Of a DNA stretch of 64,000 nt, positions 53,162 to 61,126 are shown piece by piece; position 1 is the first letter of the stretch, and each line of letters starts with the position of its first letter. This stretch comes from Bacteroidales bacterium (GTDB taxonomy: Bacteria; Bacteroidota; Bacteroidia; Bacteroidales; F082): assembly GCA_024681295.1 (NCBI GenBank), contig JAILBC010000087.1, positions 1-64,000 on the forward strand, in the 5' to 3' direction. The notes under the pieces are model-generated. The model worked only from the letters and a program-made list of their open reading frames with translations, was not told where the DNA came from and did not search any database. The position numbers and the translations under genes were made by a program.

Positions 53162-53274
53162 TACCCTCTTTTCTCGCTGTTATATGGCAGTTTGGCCTCT
53201 TCGTGTTTTTGTGGACTCAGCGCTCCCCAGCGGATGAAGTCCATTGTCATTTTCTTGTTCTTGCTCTTTGCCAT
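53162..53274 (-). pseudogene. Truncated second copy of the 245-residue gene
   Basis: The first 37 codons (MAKSKNKKMTMDFIRWGALS to NSEKRGY) match the intact copy at 27734 almost residue for residue, then the sequence runs into the inverted repeat of the insertion sequence. Its TATCTTTG promoter is kept at 53304-53311. Confidence 0.8.
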
Positions 53275-53347
53275 GGCGATTCTATTTTGGAATTGATTCG
53301 ACGCAAAGATAATCGTTTTCTACCACATAGGATAGAGAAACCTACGG

Positions 53348-53697
53348 TCAATCTTTCTCAAAAAACACCATGTCCATCTGGTCGTTAATCTTCTCGACCC
53401 TACCGGTCCGGTGATAACCTAGTTTTTCGTATAGGTGAAGATGGGGGAAATACGTTTTCTGCTTCCGTCCTTTTTGTCCACAACACGTATCACCCCCACC
53501 TTTTCATTGGCAACAATGATAAAGTAATAGGTTGTCCATGGTTGTTCAAACTTCGCTATTATTTCGTCAATGGTTTCCGCACCAGGGCTTGTGTTAAAAT
53601 CCTGGTATTTTTCTAGCAGGTCGGAAAACGCTTTAACCTGCATCTCCCATACGGTTTCGACATCAGCTCTTTCTATTGGCCTTAATTCCACGTCCAT
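53348..53697 (-). pseudogene. GNAT acetyltransferase remnant, copy B
   Basis: MDVELRPIERADVETVWEMQ matches copy A at 28080. The frame carries on to KRISPIF and stops soon after; the GNAT C-terminus HLYEKLGYHRTGRVEKIND ending VFFEKD follows in another frame. The acetyl-CoA motif between is deleted, but more of the C-terminus is left than in copy A. Both copies precede the same downstream gene, so the module was duplicated as a unit. Confidence 0.75.
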
Positions 53698-53708
53698 CCT
53701 GTATACGG

Positions 53709-53728
53709 CTACCATTGGGAAAGGTGAG
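53709..53728 (+). repeat. Right copy of 20-bp direct repeat bracketing the island
   Basis: CTACCATTGGGAAAGGTGAG differs at one base from 26974-26993. It lies just outside the second ORF/GNAT module and before RiPP cluster 2. Confidence 0.4.
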
Positions 53729-53762
53729 ACAAATTAATCATGGGCATATCACAACAATTGTT

Positions 53763-55121
53763 TTATTCTATTTTGACTATTTTAAGATGACGCTTATTAC
53801 TTTTTATATCTTTCACAACACTCTCCAATTGTGTAGTATAGCAGCGACATGTGTTAATGTCATCACCTATAAAAGCCCTATAGTCTGAGCAAGAAGCGTA
53901 CTTACATATCGGATACAACTCACATTTCTTGCATCTTATGTCAATCCTGTCTTCCGTATAAATATGCATGGGGCCGATGTCTTGGCGGACACCATTGAAC
54001 ACATCACCAATGATGTATTCCAATTCTCCAAAATGATGTTCACACTTATACAAATTTCCTTTCGGATCTATTGCGACATTATCGTAAAGGAAATATTTAC
54101 ACCCAATAGGGTAAAAACGTTCTGTGTAATAACAATCAATAGGGAAGCCCAAGGAATGAAGATGTGTTGCGAAAGCGCGGTAGACTGTCTTAAAAGAACC
54201 AGCAGGAAATACTTTAATTACTGAGTCCCGTGAATAGTCCATGACTTCCGACAATCTGACATCCAAGTTCTTCTTATCAACAACTCTTTGGTCTAATATT
54301 TCGACAAACTTATATAGTTCGTCAAGGTTGTCTGGCGTGGCATTTAACCTTACTATGGTATGTATTGTTTCACAGCAAAACACTATATTGTCGATAACAC
54401 GCTCATAACAATCTCCTTTAACATTTCTTATTCTCGAATACCTGTCTTTTAAGCCGTCTATTGATATTTGGACAGATTGGAGGTTACATACCGCCACTAA
54501 CTCCTGAACTCTCTTCGGCGACAACAATAAACCATTGGTTATCAACTTTGTATTTAGTCCCACTTCAGGTCGGATTCTTTGCAACAGATCTCGTGTCATA
54601 CGAACAATTAATGGATACTGCAACATAGGTTCTCCACCAAACCAAACCAAACACAGTTTTTTCACTCCTTCACGTTTTGTAAGACCCAGAATATAATCAA
54701 TCGTGGCATTCGCTGTTTCGGACGACATCACAGAGTCATCTAACAGATATCTTTTATCCTTTTCGAAACAATAGGCGCAGTGCATGTTGCAAATCAGAGA
54801 TGGCGCTATCGTCACTTCTATGTCCGACCTGTCTCTTTTTTCTGCAAACGATGAGCTTTCTTTGAGCAATGCGTTGAACTCATCAATGTTTTTTTCAACA
54901 ATAAAACCGCCTCGGAGTAACGTCTCTGCATCCGAGATAGTAGCGATTGTATTTTCTGTCGCTTTGCTGTATTTGTTGTATGGAAAGCTACAAATATTGC
55001 CCGACTTGGTGTTGTATACGAAATAATTGTCGCCTTCTGCTTTTATGAGAATATTATACAAAGACCACTTGTATCGTGACTCATCCAATGTTTTGGCGAA
55101 TAAATTGTTGCATTTGTTCAT
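53763..55121 (-). CDS. Radical SAM/SPASM peptide maturase (RiPP cluster 2, third)
   Basis: The 452-residue protein has an N-terminal region of about 100 residues resembling the recognition part of peptide maturases (YFVYNTKSGNICSFPYNKYS), the cluster motif CNMHCAYC near 111-118, WFGGEPMLQYP near 159 and a C-terminal SPASM set (CEHHFGELEY; CKKCELYPICKYASC). It overlaps the end of the preceding radical SAM gene by 41 bases. It is the last gene of the cluster and is followed by the island repeat. Confidence 0.87.
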   Translation of the reverse strand: MNKCNNLFAKTLDESRYKWSLYNILIKAEGDNYFVYNTKSGNICSFPYNKYSKATENTIATISDAETLLRGGFIVEKNIDEFNALLKESSSFAEKRDRSDIEVTIAPSLICNMHCAYCFEKDKRYLLDDSVMSSETANATIDYILGLTKREGVKKLCLVWFGGEPMLQYPLIVRMTRDLLQRIRPEVGLNTKLITNGLLLSPKRVQELVAVCNLQSVQISIDGLKDRYSRIRNVKGDCYERVIDNIVFCCETIHTIVRLNATPDNLDELYKFVEILDQRVVDKKNLDVRLSEVMDYSRDSVIKVFPAGSFKTVYRAFATHLHSLGFPIDCYYTERFYPIGCKYFLYDNVAIDPKGNLYKCEHHFGELEYIIGDVFNGVRQDIGPMHIYTEDRIDIRCKKCELYPICKYASCSDYRAFIGDDINTCRCYTTQLESVVKDIKSNKRHLKIVKIE

Positions 55122-55977
55122 AAGTCTTGAAATCTACACCGTATTGTCCATATGTAATATCTGGAAGAGTGTTGCAGTATAACAAACGTCCGAAAGTATC
55201 GAAAGCCAAAGGTACCAATTTATGGTTTTTGCATGAACAGTGGAACCTCCCGTCAAAAAAGTACTCGATCTCTTTTTCTAATTCTGTTATCGGACAGCAA
55301 CACTCTACCAACCATTTCATTGTCTTTGCCGCAGCTACTGTCTTTAGTTTGTCATAAAACATAGGCAGCAGTATTTCCGGACTGTTTGCCTCAAAAAAAG
55401 CACGGTCACACTCTGCGCCCTGTGGTTCTTTCAAAAAAGAGAAAACAATCAGTCGGGCTCCTTTTTCCGACAACAGTTCCATCAAGTCATCAAGATGTTC
55501 GATAAAAGACGCTGTCAACACAGCTGACAATCCAAATTTAATTCCACATCCCGACAGGTTGTCGATGGCTTTGACGATGGAGTCAAAACAATCTATACCC
55601 GTTGTGTGAATATAATTATCTCTATTGCTTCCTTTTAACGAGAGCATTACAGAATCAAGACCCGCCTGAAGGAGAGCGTCAAGGTGGGTTTTATCCGACA
55701 ACAAAAGGCCATTTGTGGTTATCTCCGCCAGCATGCCTTTTTCCTTACATCTTTTGAGACCATCTGACAGATAAGGATATATCAAGGGTTCCCCTCCGAG
55801 AAACACGACTTTTTTCACTCCACCCTCACCACACATGTCTATCAGGTCAAACAATAAATCTTTATGCATGTTGAGTTCCGCTTTCTCCCCATACCTGTCA
55901 TAGCACCAAAAACAGTCCATGTTGCACAGCCTATTCACGGTAATCCAAGAGCAATAATGTCTTACTATCTCATCCAT
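55081..55977 (-). CDS. Radical SAM protein (RiPP cluster 2, second)
   Basis: The ATG at 55977 (MDEIVRHYCSWITVNRLC) is chosen because it overlaps the glycosyltransferase stop by eight bases; longer frames would overlap by over 50. The 298-residue protein has CNMDCFWC near 18-25, FLGGEPLIYPY near 60 and a C-terminal Cys group (CCCPITEL; HCSCKNHK; LLYCN) like a reduced SPASM or twitch domain. It may install a second type of cross-link or modify the peptide after the first maturase. Confidence 0.82.
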   Translation of the reverse strand: MDEIVRHYCSWITVNRLCNMDCFWCYDRYGEKAELNMHKDLLFDLIDMCGEGGVKKVVFLGGEPLIYPYLSDGLKRCKEKGMLAEITTNGLLLSDKTHLDALLQAGLDSVMLSLKGSNRDNYIHTTGIDCFDSIVKAIDNLSGCGIKFGLSAVLTASFIEHLDDLMELLSEKGARLIVFSFLKEPQGAECDRAFFEANSPEILLPMFYDKLKTVAAAKTMKWLVECCCPITELEKEIEYFFDGRFHCSCKNHKLVPLAFDTFGRLLYCNTLPDITYGQYGVDFKTYEQMQQFIRQNIG

Positions 55978-56872
55978 AAACTCTATATGTTTCCAACATT
56001 TCTTCTGGTAACTGTCGGGCATAAGACCACCACAACTCATAGTAACAATAGAACGGTGTGGTAGAAATAGCGTCCGTTTCACCTTTCATGAAATGATTAT
56101 AGTAACGCCATGGCTTGTCATAGATTGTCGAGCCGTTAGAATTCAGGAAGTGAACAATCCGTCGCTTAGGAATAATGCCTTTGCAGCTACAGAAAGAGTC
56201 ATACAACTCTTTTGCGGAAAGATTGTAATTATAATCAAATGGCATTATTAGTTTACATCTTCCCCTCAAGGTGTTTGCCATCACCCACTCCTCAAATTGT
56301 TCTTGCTTCTTACCCGTCGACAGATACGCATCAAGCCACTGCCTATAGGTGCGGATTGTAATGTCTCGCCTCATTAAATCGAGATTGTACAATATCACTC
56401 CTCCATTAAAACCATCTCTGTAATTTGGGTCTTCAACATGGTTTTTAAGAAGGAGGTTATTCAATGTTCTTCTATTATGGCATCCCACCACGTAATTGTC
56501 GCGGAAATCAACACAATAAAGTTCGCTGATGTCACCAGTGACCAATGTATCGGCATCCAAGCCCAGAACACGATCCATATCGACTGGAAGATACTTGTGT
56601 GGCACCATTTTAGAATAGAGGAACCCAGGGTACCTATCTGTGTTTAGAAAACCCTTACCATCATCTTCATCGCAATGAAAATAATTAGACTCCGCCCCCA
56701 ATGAATCGATAAACGCAGTCATGACCTTTTTGCGATCTTCCGATATGTCTGGTGTTATAAAATTGAAAACCACTTTCAACGATGGAGCATTTTTAATTAT
56801 CGATATAATCAAAGGCCCCACACTGAAAATGTACGAATCTGTCAACACAAAAAGTATATTAGTGGTCTTCAT
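55970..56872 (-). CDS. GT8-family glycosyltransferase (RiPP cluster 2)
   Basis: From the ATG at 56872 (MKTTNILFVLTDSYIFSVGP) the protein has 300 residues with the GT8 features: VLGLDADTLVTGD (DxD metal motif near 99-107), DGFNGGVILYNLD near 152-164, QEQFEEWVMANTL and a C-terminal HFLNSNGSTIYDKPW (H-x...G-x-K-P-W). GT8 enzymes transfer a sugar from UDP-sugars with retention. In this cluster it may glycosylate the peptide or the surface; lipopolysaccharide transfer is the alternative. It lies between the acyltransferase and the second radical SAM gene. Confidence 0.88.
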   Translation of the reverse strand: MKTTNILFVLTDSYIFSVGPLIISIIKNAPSLKVVFNFITPDISEDRKKVMTAFIDSLGAESNYFHCDEDDGKGFLNTDRYPGFLYSKMVPHKYLPVDMDRVLGLDADTLVTGDISELYCVDFRDNYVVGCHNRRTLNNLLLKNHVEDPNYRDGFNGGVILYNLDLMRRDITIRTYRQWLDAYLSTGKKQEQFEEWVMANTLRGRCKLIMPFDYNYNLSAKELYDSFCSCKGIIPKRRIVHFLNSNGSTIYDKPWRYYNHFMKGETDAISTTPFYCYYELWWSYARQLPEEMLETYRVYG

Positions 56873-56883
56873 GACTAACCCTC

Positions 56884-57522
56884 TCAAAGAGAACTTATCA
56901 CATTCTCCATCTCTTTTACAAACAACGCTATATGATACCCATCACTTGCAGCATGGTTCACTTGTACCGAACATGGCAGCATTTGTTTCCCCTGCTTCTC
57001 ACAAATACGCCCCATAGCTATTATCGGGGACAATGGCATCCGCTGGACTTCGACACTCATAGTAATACTCGAGAAACAGAGTTCGGAGGATGCCGATACA
57101 GCGAACGTGTTCTTTGGTGATGGAAAACCTTGTGGAAACATCGTCTTGTTATTATTGCTTTCAATATCATTAACACAGTTTTTGTAAAACTCCATCAGGT
57201 CCGGCACATATTTGGTCGTCAAACAATAGAAGGTTTTTTTCTCTTTATTGAATGCAATGTAAGAAGGATCTACTCTCTCATATCGCGCCAAACAACCTTG
57301 TTCGTTGATTGTCAGCCTGAAATCTGGAATAGCGTTGACCGCCTTCGACACTACCCAAATTAATACAGGGTATGTTTTTAGCTTGTGTGCCTTTGTAAAA
57401 CAACACAACCTGGAAACATCAATATCTGATGTAATCGATATAGAACATTTGTGTTCCATAAAATGCTTGAAATGCTCTGCCCGATAATACGTGTCCAGGT
57501 CAATTATCTCCAAACTATTCAC
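56884..57522 (-). CDS. Chloramphenicol-acetyltransferase-like acyltransferase (RiPP cluster 2)
   Basis: The 212-residue protein has the CAT fold pattern: RAEHFKHFMEHKCSISIT near the start, ISASS-like SASSELCFSSITMSVE in the middle and VQVNHAASDGYHIALF near 187-202, which keeps the catalytic His-x3-Asp-Gly of CAT (usually HHAVCDG). The start is GTG at 57522, overlapping the stop of the first radical SAM gene by eight bases. In this setting it may acylate the peptide or sugar, or protect the host; real chloramphenicol resistance is possible but less likely given the context. Confidence 0.8.
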   Translation of the reverse strand: MNSLEIIDLDTYYRAEHFKHFMEHKCSISITSDIDVSRLCCFTKAHKLKTYPVLIWVVSKAVNAIPDFRLTINEQGCLARYERVDPSYIAFNKEKKTFYCLTTKYVPDLMEFYKNCVNDIESNNNKTMFPQGFPSPKNTFAVSASSELCFSSITMSVEVQRMPLSPIIAMGRICEKQGKQMLPCSVQVNHAASDGYHIALFVKEMENVISSL

Positions 57523-58747
57523 TTACACACAATTTATATTTCAACAACGCTAAATCTTTAATATACTTACGTTTACTCTCACAATTCGACGTATTCCAAT
57601 GTGTTGGACAACCTCCTCTACAGAGCGGGAAAATACTGCAAATCTGACAGGTTTCCCGCATTGTTAGACGACTCCGGTCTATCAGATTTATACATCCTTC
57701 AACATCCGACACACTAATGGGTGAACTTTTTCCGACAGAATCCTCACATTTATGACAAAAGCCCTTACTATCAACAACTATGGCTCCCGAATCCATAATG
57801 GCACACGCCCTATCTATTGAAATCAGTTCCTTAAACAAACTATCGTCATTGTTATAATGAAGATTATCATATAGATAATTCACTATCTCTAATTTCTTCT
57901 GGCAATACTCATTATATGTAAGCGACAACTCTGGATTATCCGTATCTATAAGCGCTATCGTGATATCAAGACTGTCAAGAATATTATCCTGACCAAGTTT
58001 CGACAAAAACACTTTGATGGAATTCATATTTCTCTTGTCCAAATTTATCCTCAAGGTCACATCGCATTTGTCATGCAACAAACGCAAAGCATTGTATAGC
58101 CTCGACCACAACAACTCGTTACCTTGCTTGTTTTCCACAAAGGCATCCAGCCCCCCGTCGACAGTAATCTGCACATGTCTTATATGACACCTGTCCATTC
58201 CATTGATGAAATCGTCGGAAAACAACGTCCCATTAGTGATTATCGATGACTCGTACTCAATCCCCTTTTTCTCACATACACTGATAAACAACGATGACAG
58301 GCGGGTTATCTCATCTTTTTTCAGTAGAGGCTCTCCACCGAACCATACCACATTAACAGCGCAAATATTGGGATTTATGGACATTTCCTTTCCCAAAACA
58401 GCCAAAAGGCTATCCGACAGTTCCTTCTCTGTCACATCGGAAGCTGAATTCCTCTTTTCAAAACAATAATAACAAGATAAATTACACTTTTCTGACAAAG
58501 ATAAAACCATCGTGAGGGTATCTTTTGGGACGCCCTTAGCCTCAATAACATCATCAAATGGGGTCAAGAACCCCAACTCTATAAACTCATTGAGATAGGG
58601 CAAGTCGTCACCTATCGACGTTCTGTTGTCCACATACAAGTCATAAACTTCTCTCTCAATCTCACAGATTGCGCCAGTTTGAGAGTTAAAAAGAATAACA
58701 GTATCGGTATTCTCTTCTAGAACAATATTATAATGAGAAATAAACAA
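57515..58747 (-). CDS. Radical SAM/SPASM peptide maturase (RiPP cluster 2, first)
   Basis: The 410-residue protein has an N-terminal recognition-like part (ILFNSQTGAICEIEREVYDL), CNLSCYYC near 89-96, WFGGEPLLKKDE near 137 and a classic SPASM end (CHKCEDSVGKSS; CQICSIFPLCRGGCPTHW). The only in-frame start near the beginning is TTG at 58747, directly behind stop codons, so the start is uncertain. It follows the 21-codon precursor gene through a hairpin and begins a chain of overlapping genes. It should act first on that peptide. Confidence 0.87.
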   Translation of the reverse strand: MFISHYNIVLEENTDTVILFNSQTGAICEIEREVYDLYVDNRTSIGDDLPYLNEFIELGFLTPFDDVIEAKGVPKDTLTMVLSLSEKCNLSCYYCFEKRNSASDVTEKELSDSLLAVLGKEMSINPNICAVNVVWFGGEPLLKKDEITRLSSLFISVCEKKGIEYESSIITNGTLFSDDFINGMDRCHIRHVQITVDGGLDAFVENKQGNELLWSRLYNALRLLHDKCDVTLRINLDKRNMNSIKVFLSKLGQDNILDSLDITIALIDTDNPELSLTYNEYCQKKLEIVNYLYDNLHYNNDDSLFKELISIDRACAIMDSGAIVVDSKGFCHKCEDSVGKSSPISVSDVEGCINLIDRSRLTMRETCQICSIFPLCRGGCPTHWNTSNCESKRKYIKDLALLKYKLCVSE

Positions 58748-58772
58748 AATTTATTATTATTCTGATATTCTG

Positions 58773-58808
58773 AAAATGGTCGGCAACATTCAGATTACCG
58801 ACCATTTT
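58773..58808 (-). terminator. Hairpin between 21-residue precursor and maturase
   Basis: AAAATGGTCGG (58773-58783) pairs perfectly with CCGACCATTTT (58798-58808), 14-base loop. There is no clear T-run beyond the stem, so it may be a partial terminator or a transcript-stabilising hairpin that keeps precursor levels above those of the enzymes. Confidence 0.6.
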
Positions 58809-58826
58809 GTTTCATTTAACCATATC

Positions 58827-58892
58827 TCAATCACAATAGTGAGAGCAGGCCGTTACTTTTCTGTTCTTCTTAGATTTAACGATAACCTTCAT
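58827..58892 (-). CDS. 21-residue putative RiPP precursor
   Basis: This very small gene starts MKVIVKSKKNRK and ends VTACSHYCD, with TGA at 58827-58829. A basic leader followed by two Cys around S-H-Y is a plausible substrate for a SPASM maturase; PqqA shows that precursors this small exist. It lies between the LysRS stop (53 bases upstream) and the first radical SAM gene, followed by a hairpin. It may be co-transcribed with the LysRS gene because no clear -7 box was found between them. Confidence 0.62.
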   Translation of the reverse strand: MKVIVKSKKNRKVTACSHYCD

Positions 58893-58944
58893 ACTTATTG
58901 TTCCCTGTTATATCCCATCGGGCCATCGGTTCTAAATTAATTAA

Positions 58945-60984
58945 CTATTTCACCTCGCATCCCGAGGGAACATTATTGTCAGCAAAGAGCACTTTACAAT
59001 GATCGTTGTATGTGGTGGCAAGAAGCATGCCTTCACTGGTAACACCAGCAATTCGCGTCGGAGTAAGATTGACCAACACTAAAATGTTCTTGCCAATAAG
59101 CTCTTCGGGCGTGTATTTGTTCTTGATGCTGGAGACAATCGTACGCTTGTCTTTTCCATCATCAACGGTTATTTTGTAACAACTATGCGATTTCCTGATT
59201 TCCTGGCATTTCAAAACCTTACATACGCGAATGTCCATTTTTGCAAAATCGTCTATGCTAATGCCAGACTTGAAGGCGGGAACTTCATAGTTGACAACAT
59301 CAGATTCCGTTTCTTCTGGTGTTTCCTGCTCCTCAATCACGGGCTGCATCTCGGCTTGAATCTCCTCCTCGGTCTTGGGATAAGAAAAATCGAGCAAATG
59401 CAGATAACTGTCAGGTGAGATGGCATACAAGAACAAGTAAAGTCTAGGCCCTTTTTCTTTGTCTATCAAAAGTTTATAAACATTCGAGAAAAACTGTCCT
59501 TGCACAGTTTTCAAGGCCTTATCTTCACGTGTAATCCCTCTAATCTGGCGAGGTATGGCGTATAATTCGGTCTGCAACTCATCCAAAGTATAATTGCCTT
59601 TAGCAATATATTTATAAACCAGCTCTATTTCTTTCTTTTCTTCATCGGTGAAAGTATCAAACACATCCCAGTTTCTATGTGTTCTAATCCGATTCATGTT
59701 TTCTGGAGAGCATTCTTCCAACCAGCATTTGGCCAACCCAAGACGCTCTGACATCTCTTCAATCGAATAATCGTATCCAATCTTTGATAAAACATGTTTA
59801 AGCAATTCCGGATTAAAATCAACCACAGAACCAAGTTGAACCAACAAATTGAACGGGACGGGAACTATTTCTCTGCCGTTGATCTTGACGAACGACATGG
59901 TCGTCTTCGTCAATTCTTCCGCATCAGGCTTCTTCAAATCATTATACATGCGGTCAAATTCATGATACTGGCGAAGGATTCCATCATCAAAACAGAAATC
60001 AAATTCCTTGCTGGGTTCGGTTTTAGCGTATAACCATAACAAAACTTCGGGCTGATAGATGCGAAGGAGGGTTTTGGGAGTTAGATTCAATCCAGAAGAA
60101 CTGGACATTTTTCCAGCTAAACCTTTAAGTCCGATAAACCCATAACCTTGGAAAATAGGAGGTTCGTATCCAAAAATTTCCCTTGAAATATCTTTGCCGG
60201 CATCATAACTTCCGTGAGGTGTAGCATGATCGATCCCTCCTGGCTCAAAATCAACTTGTTCATATCTCCATCTCATAGCCCAGTCAACCTTCCATTGTAA
60301 TTTACAATTGAAATCGGTTGTGAAATCAAACTCACCTGTATGTCCACACGCACATTTGTATTGAGCCTTTGTGTTATCTTCCGATAGGTTTATGATTTTT
60401 GTGGTATCCCTGCCACAATGAGGACAGTATATACTGACGGGATAATAATTGTTTCGCTCTTCTTCCGTGGAGTCTTGGGTTCTATGTCTGTCAAGGATAT
60501 CAAATATTTCTTTCCTCTTACTCAAGGCAAAAATGATATCTTTCGCATATTTTCCAGTTCTGTACATGGCAGCTTGATGGCGAAAATCCAGCTTGATATC
60601 GAAAGGCTTTATGGACTCTTCAAATTCTTTTTCAAAATGCTCCGCGTATGTACTGCTCTCCGTATCGTCTTTGAAAGGGTTCTCGATATCCACGTATGCG
60701 CGCCCGATATTTTCTTCAAAGTTCTCTGTTACTGCAGCGACATTGCTAGGCACCTTGCGCAAACGATCCAACTCATCCCAAGAAAAAAGCAAACGAGCCT
60801 TTTTCCCTTTCTTCTCCAACGCTTTCACGACAAACAAACTTGTAGCAACATCTCTAAAGTTGCCAATGTGAACGGAACCAGAAGGGCTAATGCCCGCAGC
60901 ACAGACGTATTCTTCCTTGTCAGGATTTTTATTGATGATTTGCTGGGCAATCTTTTCTGCCCAATGTGTCTTTTCTTCCATCAT
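58945..60984 (-). CDS. lysK: Class I lysyl-tRNA synthetase fused to a tRNA-binding domain
   Basis: The 679-residue protein matches class I LysRS: GISPSGSVHIGNFRDV (HIGH-type motif, about 31-46), SWDELDRLRKVP, CPHCGRDTTK and CACGHTG (Zn-binding Cys pairs), DWAMRWRYEQVDFEPGGIDH and KMSSSSG (KMSKS-type). A MetG-type tRNA-binding domain is fused at about 575-679 (IDDFAKMDIRVCKVL, NLTPTRIAGVTSEGMLLAT). The domain explains why it could be mistaken for MetRS. Most Bacteroidota use the unrelated class II LysS, so this gene may be a transferred or self-resistance enzyme linked to the adjoining RiPP cluster; that link is inference. Confidence 0.9.
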   Translation of the reverse strand: MMEEKTHWAEKIAQQIINKNPDKEEYVCAAGISPSGSVHIGNFRDVATSLFVVKALEKKGKKARLLFSWDELDRLRKVPSNVAAVTENFEENIGRAYVDIENPFKDDTESSTYAEHFEKEFEESIKPFDIKLDFRHQAAMYRTGKYAKDIIFALSKRKEIFDILDRHRTQDSTEEERNNYYPVSIYCPHCGRDTTKIINLSEDNTKAQYKCACGHTGEFDFTTDFNCKLQWKVDWAMRWRYEQVDFEPGGIDHATPHGSYDAGKDISREIFGYEPPIFQGYGFIGLKGLAGKMSSSSGLNLTPKTLLRIYQPEVLLWLYAKTEPSKEFDFCFDDGILRQYHEFDRMYNDLKKPDAEELTKTTMSFVKINGREIVPVPFNLLVQLGSVVDFNPELLKHVLSKIGYDYSIEEMSERLGLAKCWLEECSPENMNRIRTHRNWDVFDTFTDEEKKEIELVYKYIAKGNYTLDELQTELYAIPRQIRGITREDKALKTVQGQFFSNVYKLLIDKEKGPRLYLFLYAISPDSYLHLLDFSYPKTEEEIQAEMQPVIEEQETPEETESDVVNYEVPAFKSGISIDDFAKMDIRVCKVLKCQEIRKSHSCYKITVDDGKDKRTIVSSIKNKYTPEELIGKNILVLVNLTPTRIAGVTSEGMLLATTYNDHCKVLFADNNVPSGCEVK

Positions 60985-61011
60985 ATGTCAAGTTTCAGAA
61001 TTAATAACTTG

Positions 61012-61019
61012 CAAAGATA
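61012..61019 (-). promoter_or_regulatory. lysK promoter -7 box
   Basis: TATCTTTG on the minus strand, giving a leader of about 22 bases. It may also drive RiPP cluster 2. Confidence 0.6.
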
Positions 61020-61092
61020 CATCATTTCTTTTAAATGCCCAAACTGTTGAGATATTTCTTTTAGCCATATGTGACATTTTGTCAGATTTTCG

Positions 61093-61100
61093 TATATTTG
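61093..61100 (+). promoter_or_regulatory. pheT promoter -7 box
   Basis: TATATTTG lies 27 bases before the pheT ATG, divergent from the lysK promoter. Confidence 0.55.
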
Positions 61101-61126
61101 CCGCCCGAAACTAAAATTAAAGAAGA

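Noticed and set aside
56884-57522. Chloramphenicol resistance gene
   Set aside because: The CAT fold is present, but the gene is embedded by overlaps in a radical SAM/GT8 cluster, so a biosynthetic acyltransferase is more likely.
58945-60984. Methionyl-tRNA synthetase reading
   Set aside because: The C-terminal domain is MetG-like, but the catalytic core (PSGSVHIGN, KMSSSSG, Zn Cys pairs) is class I LysRS.
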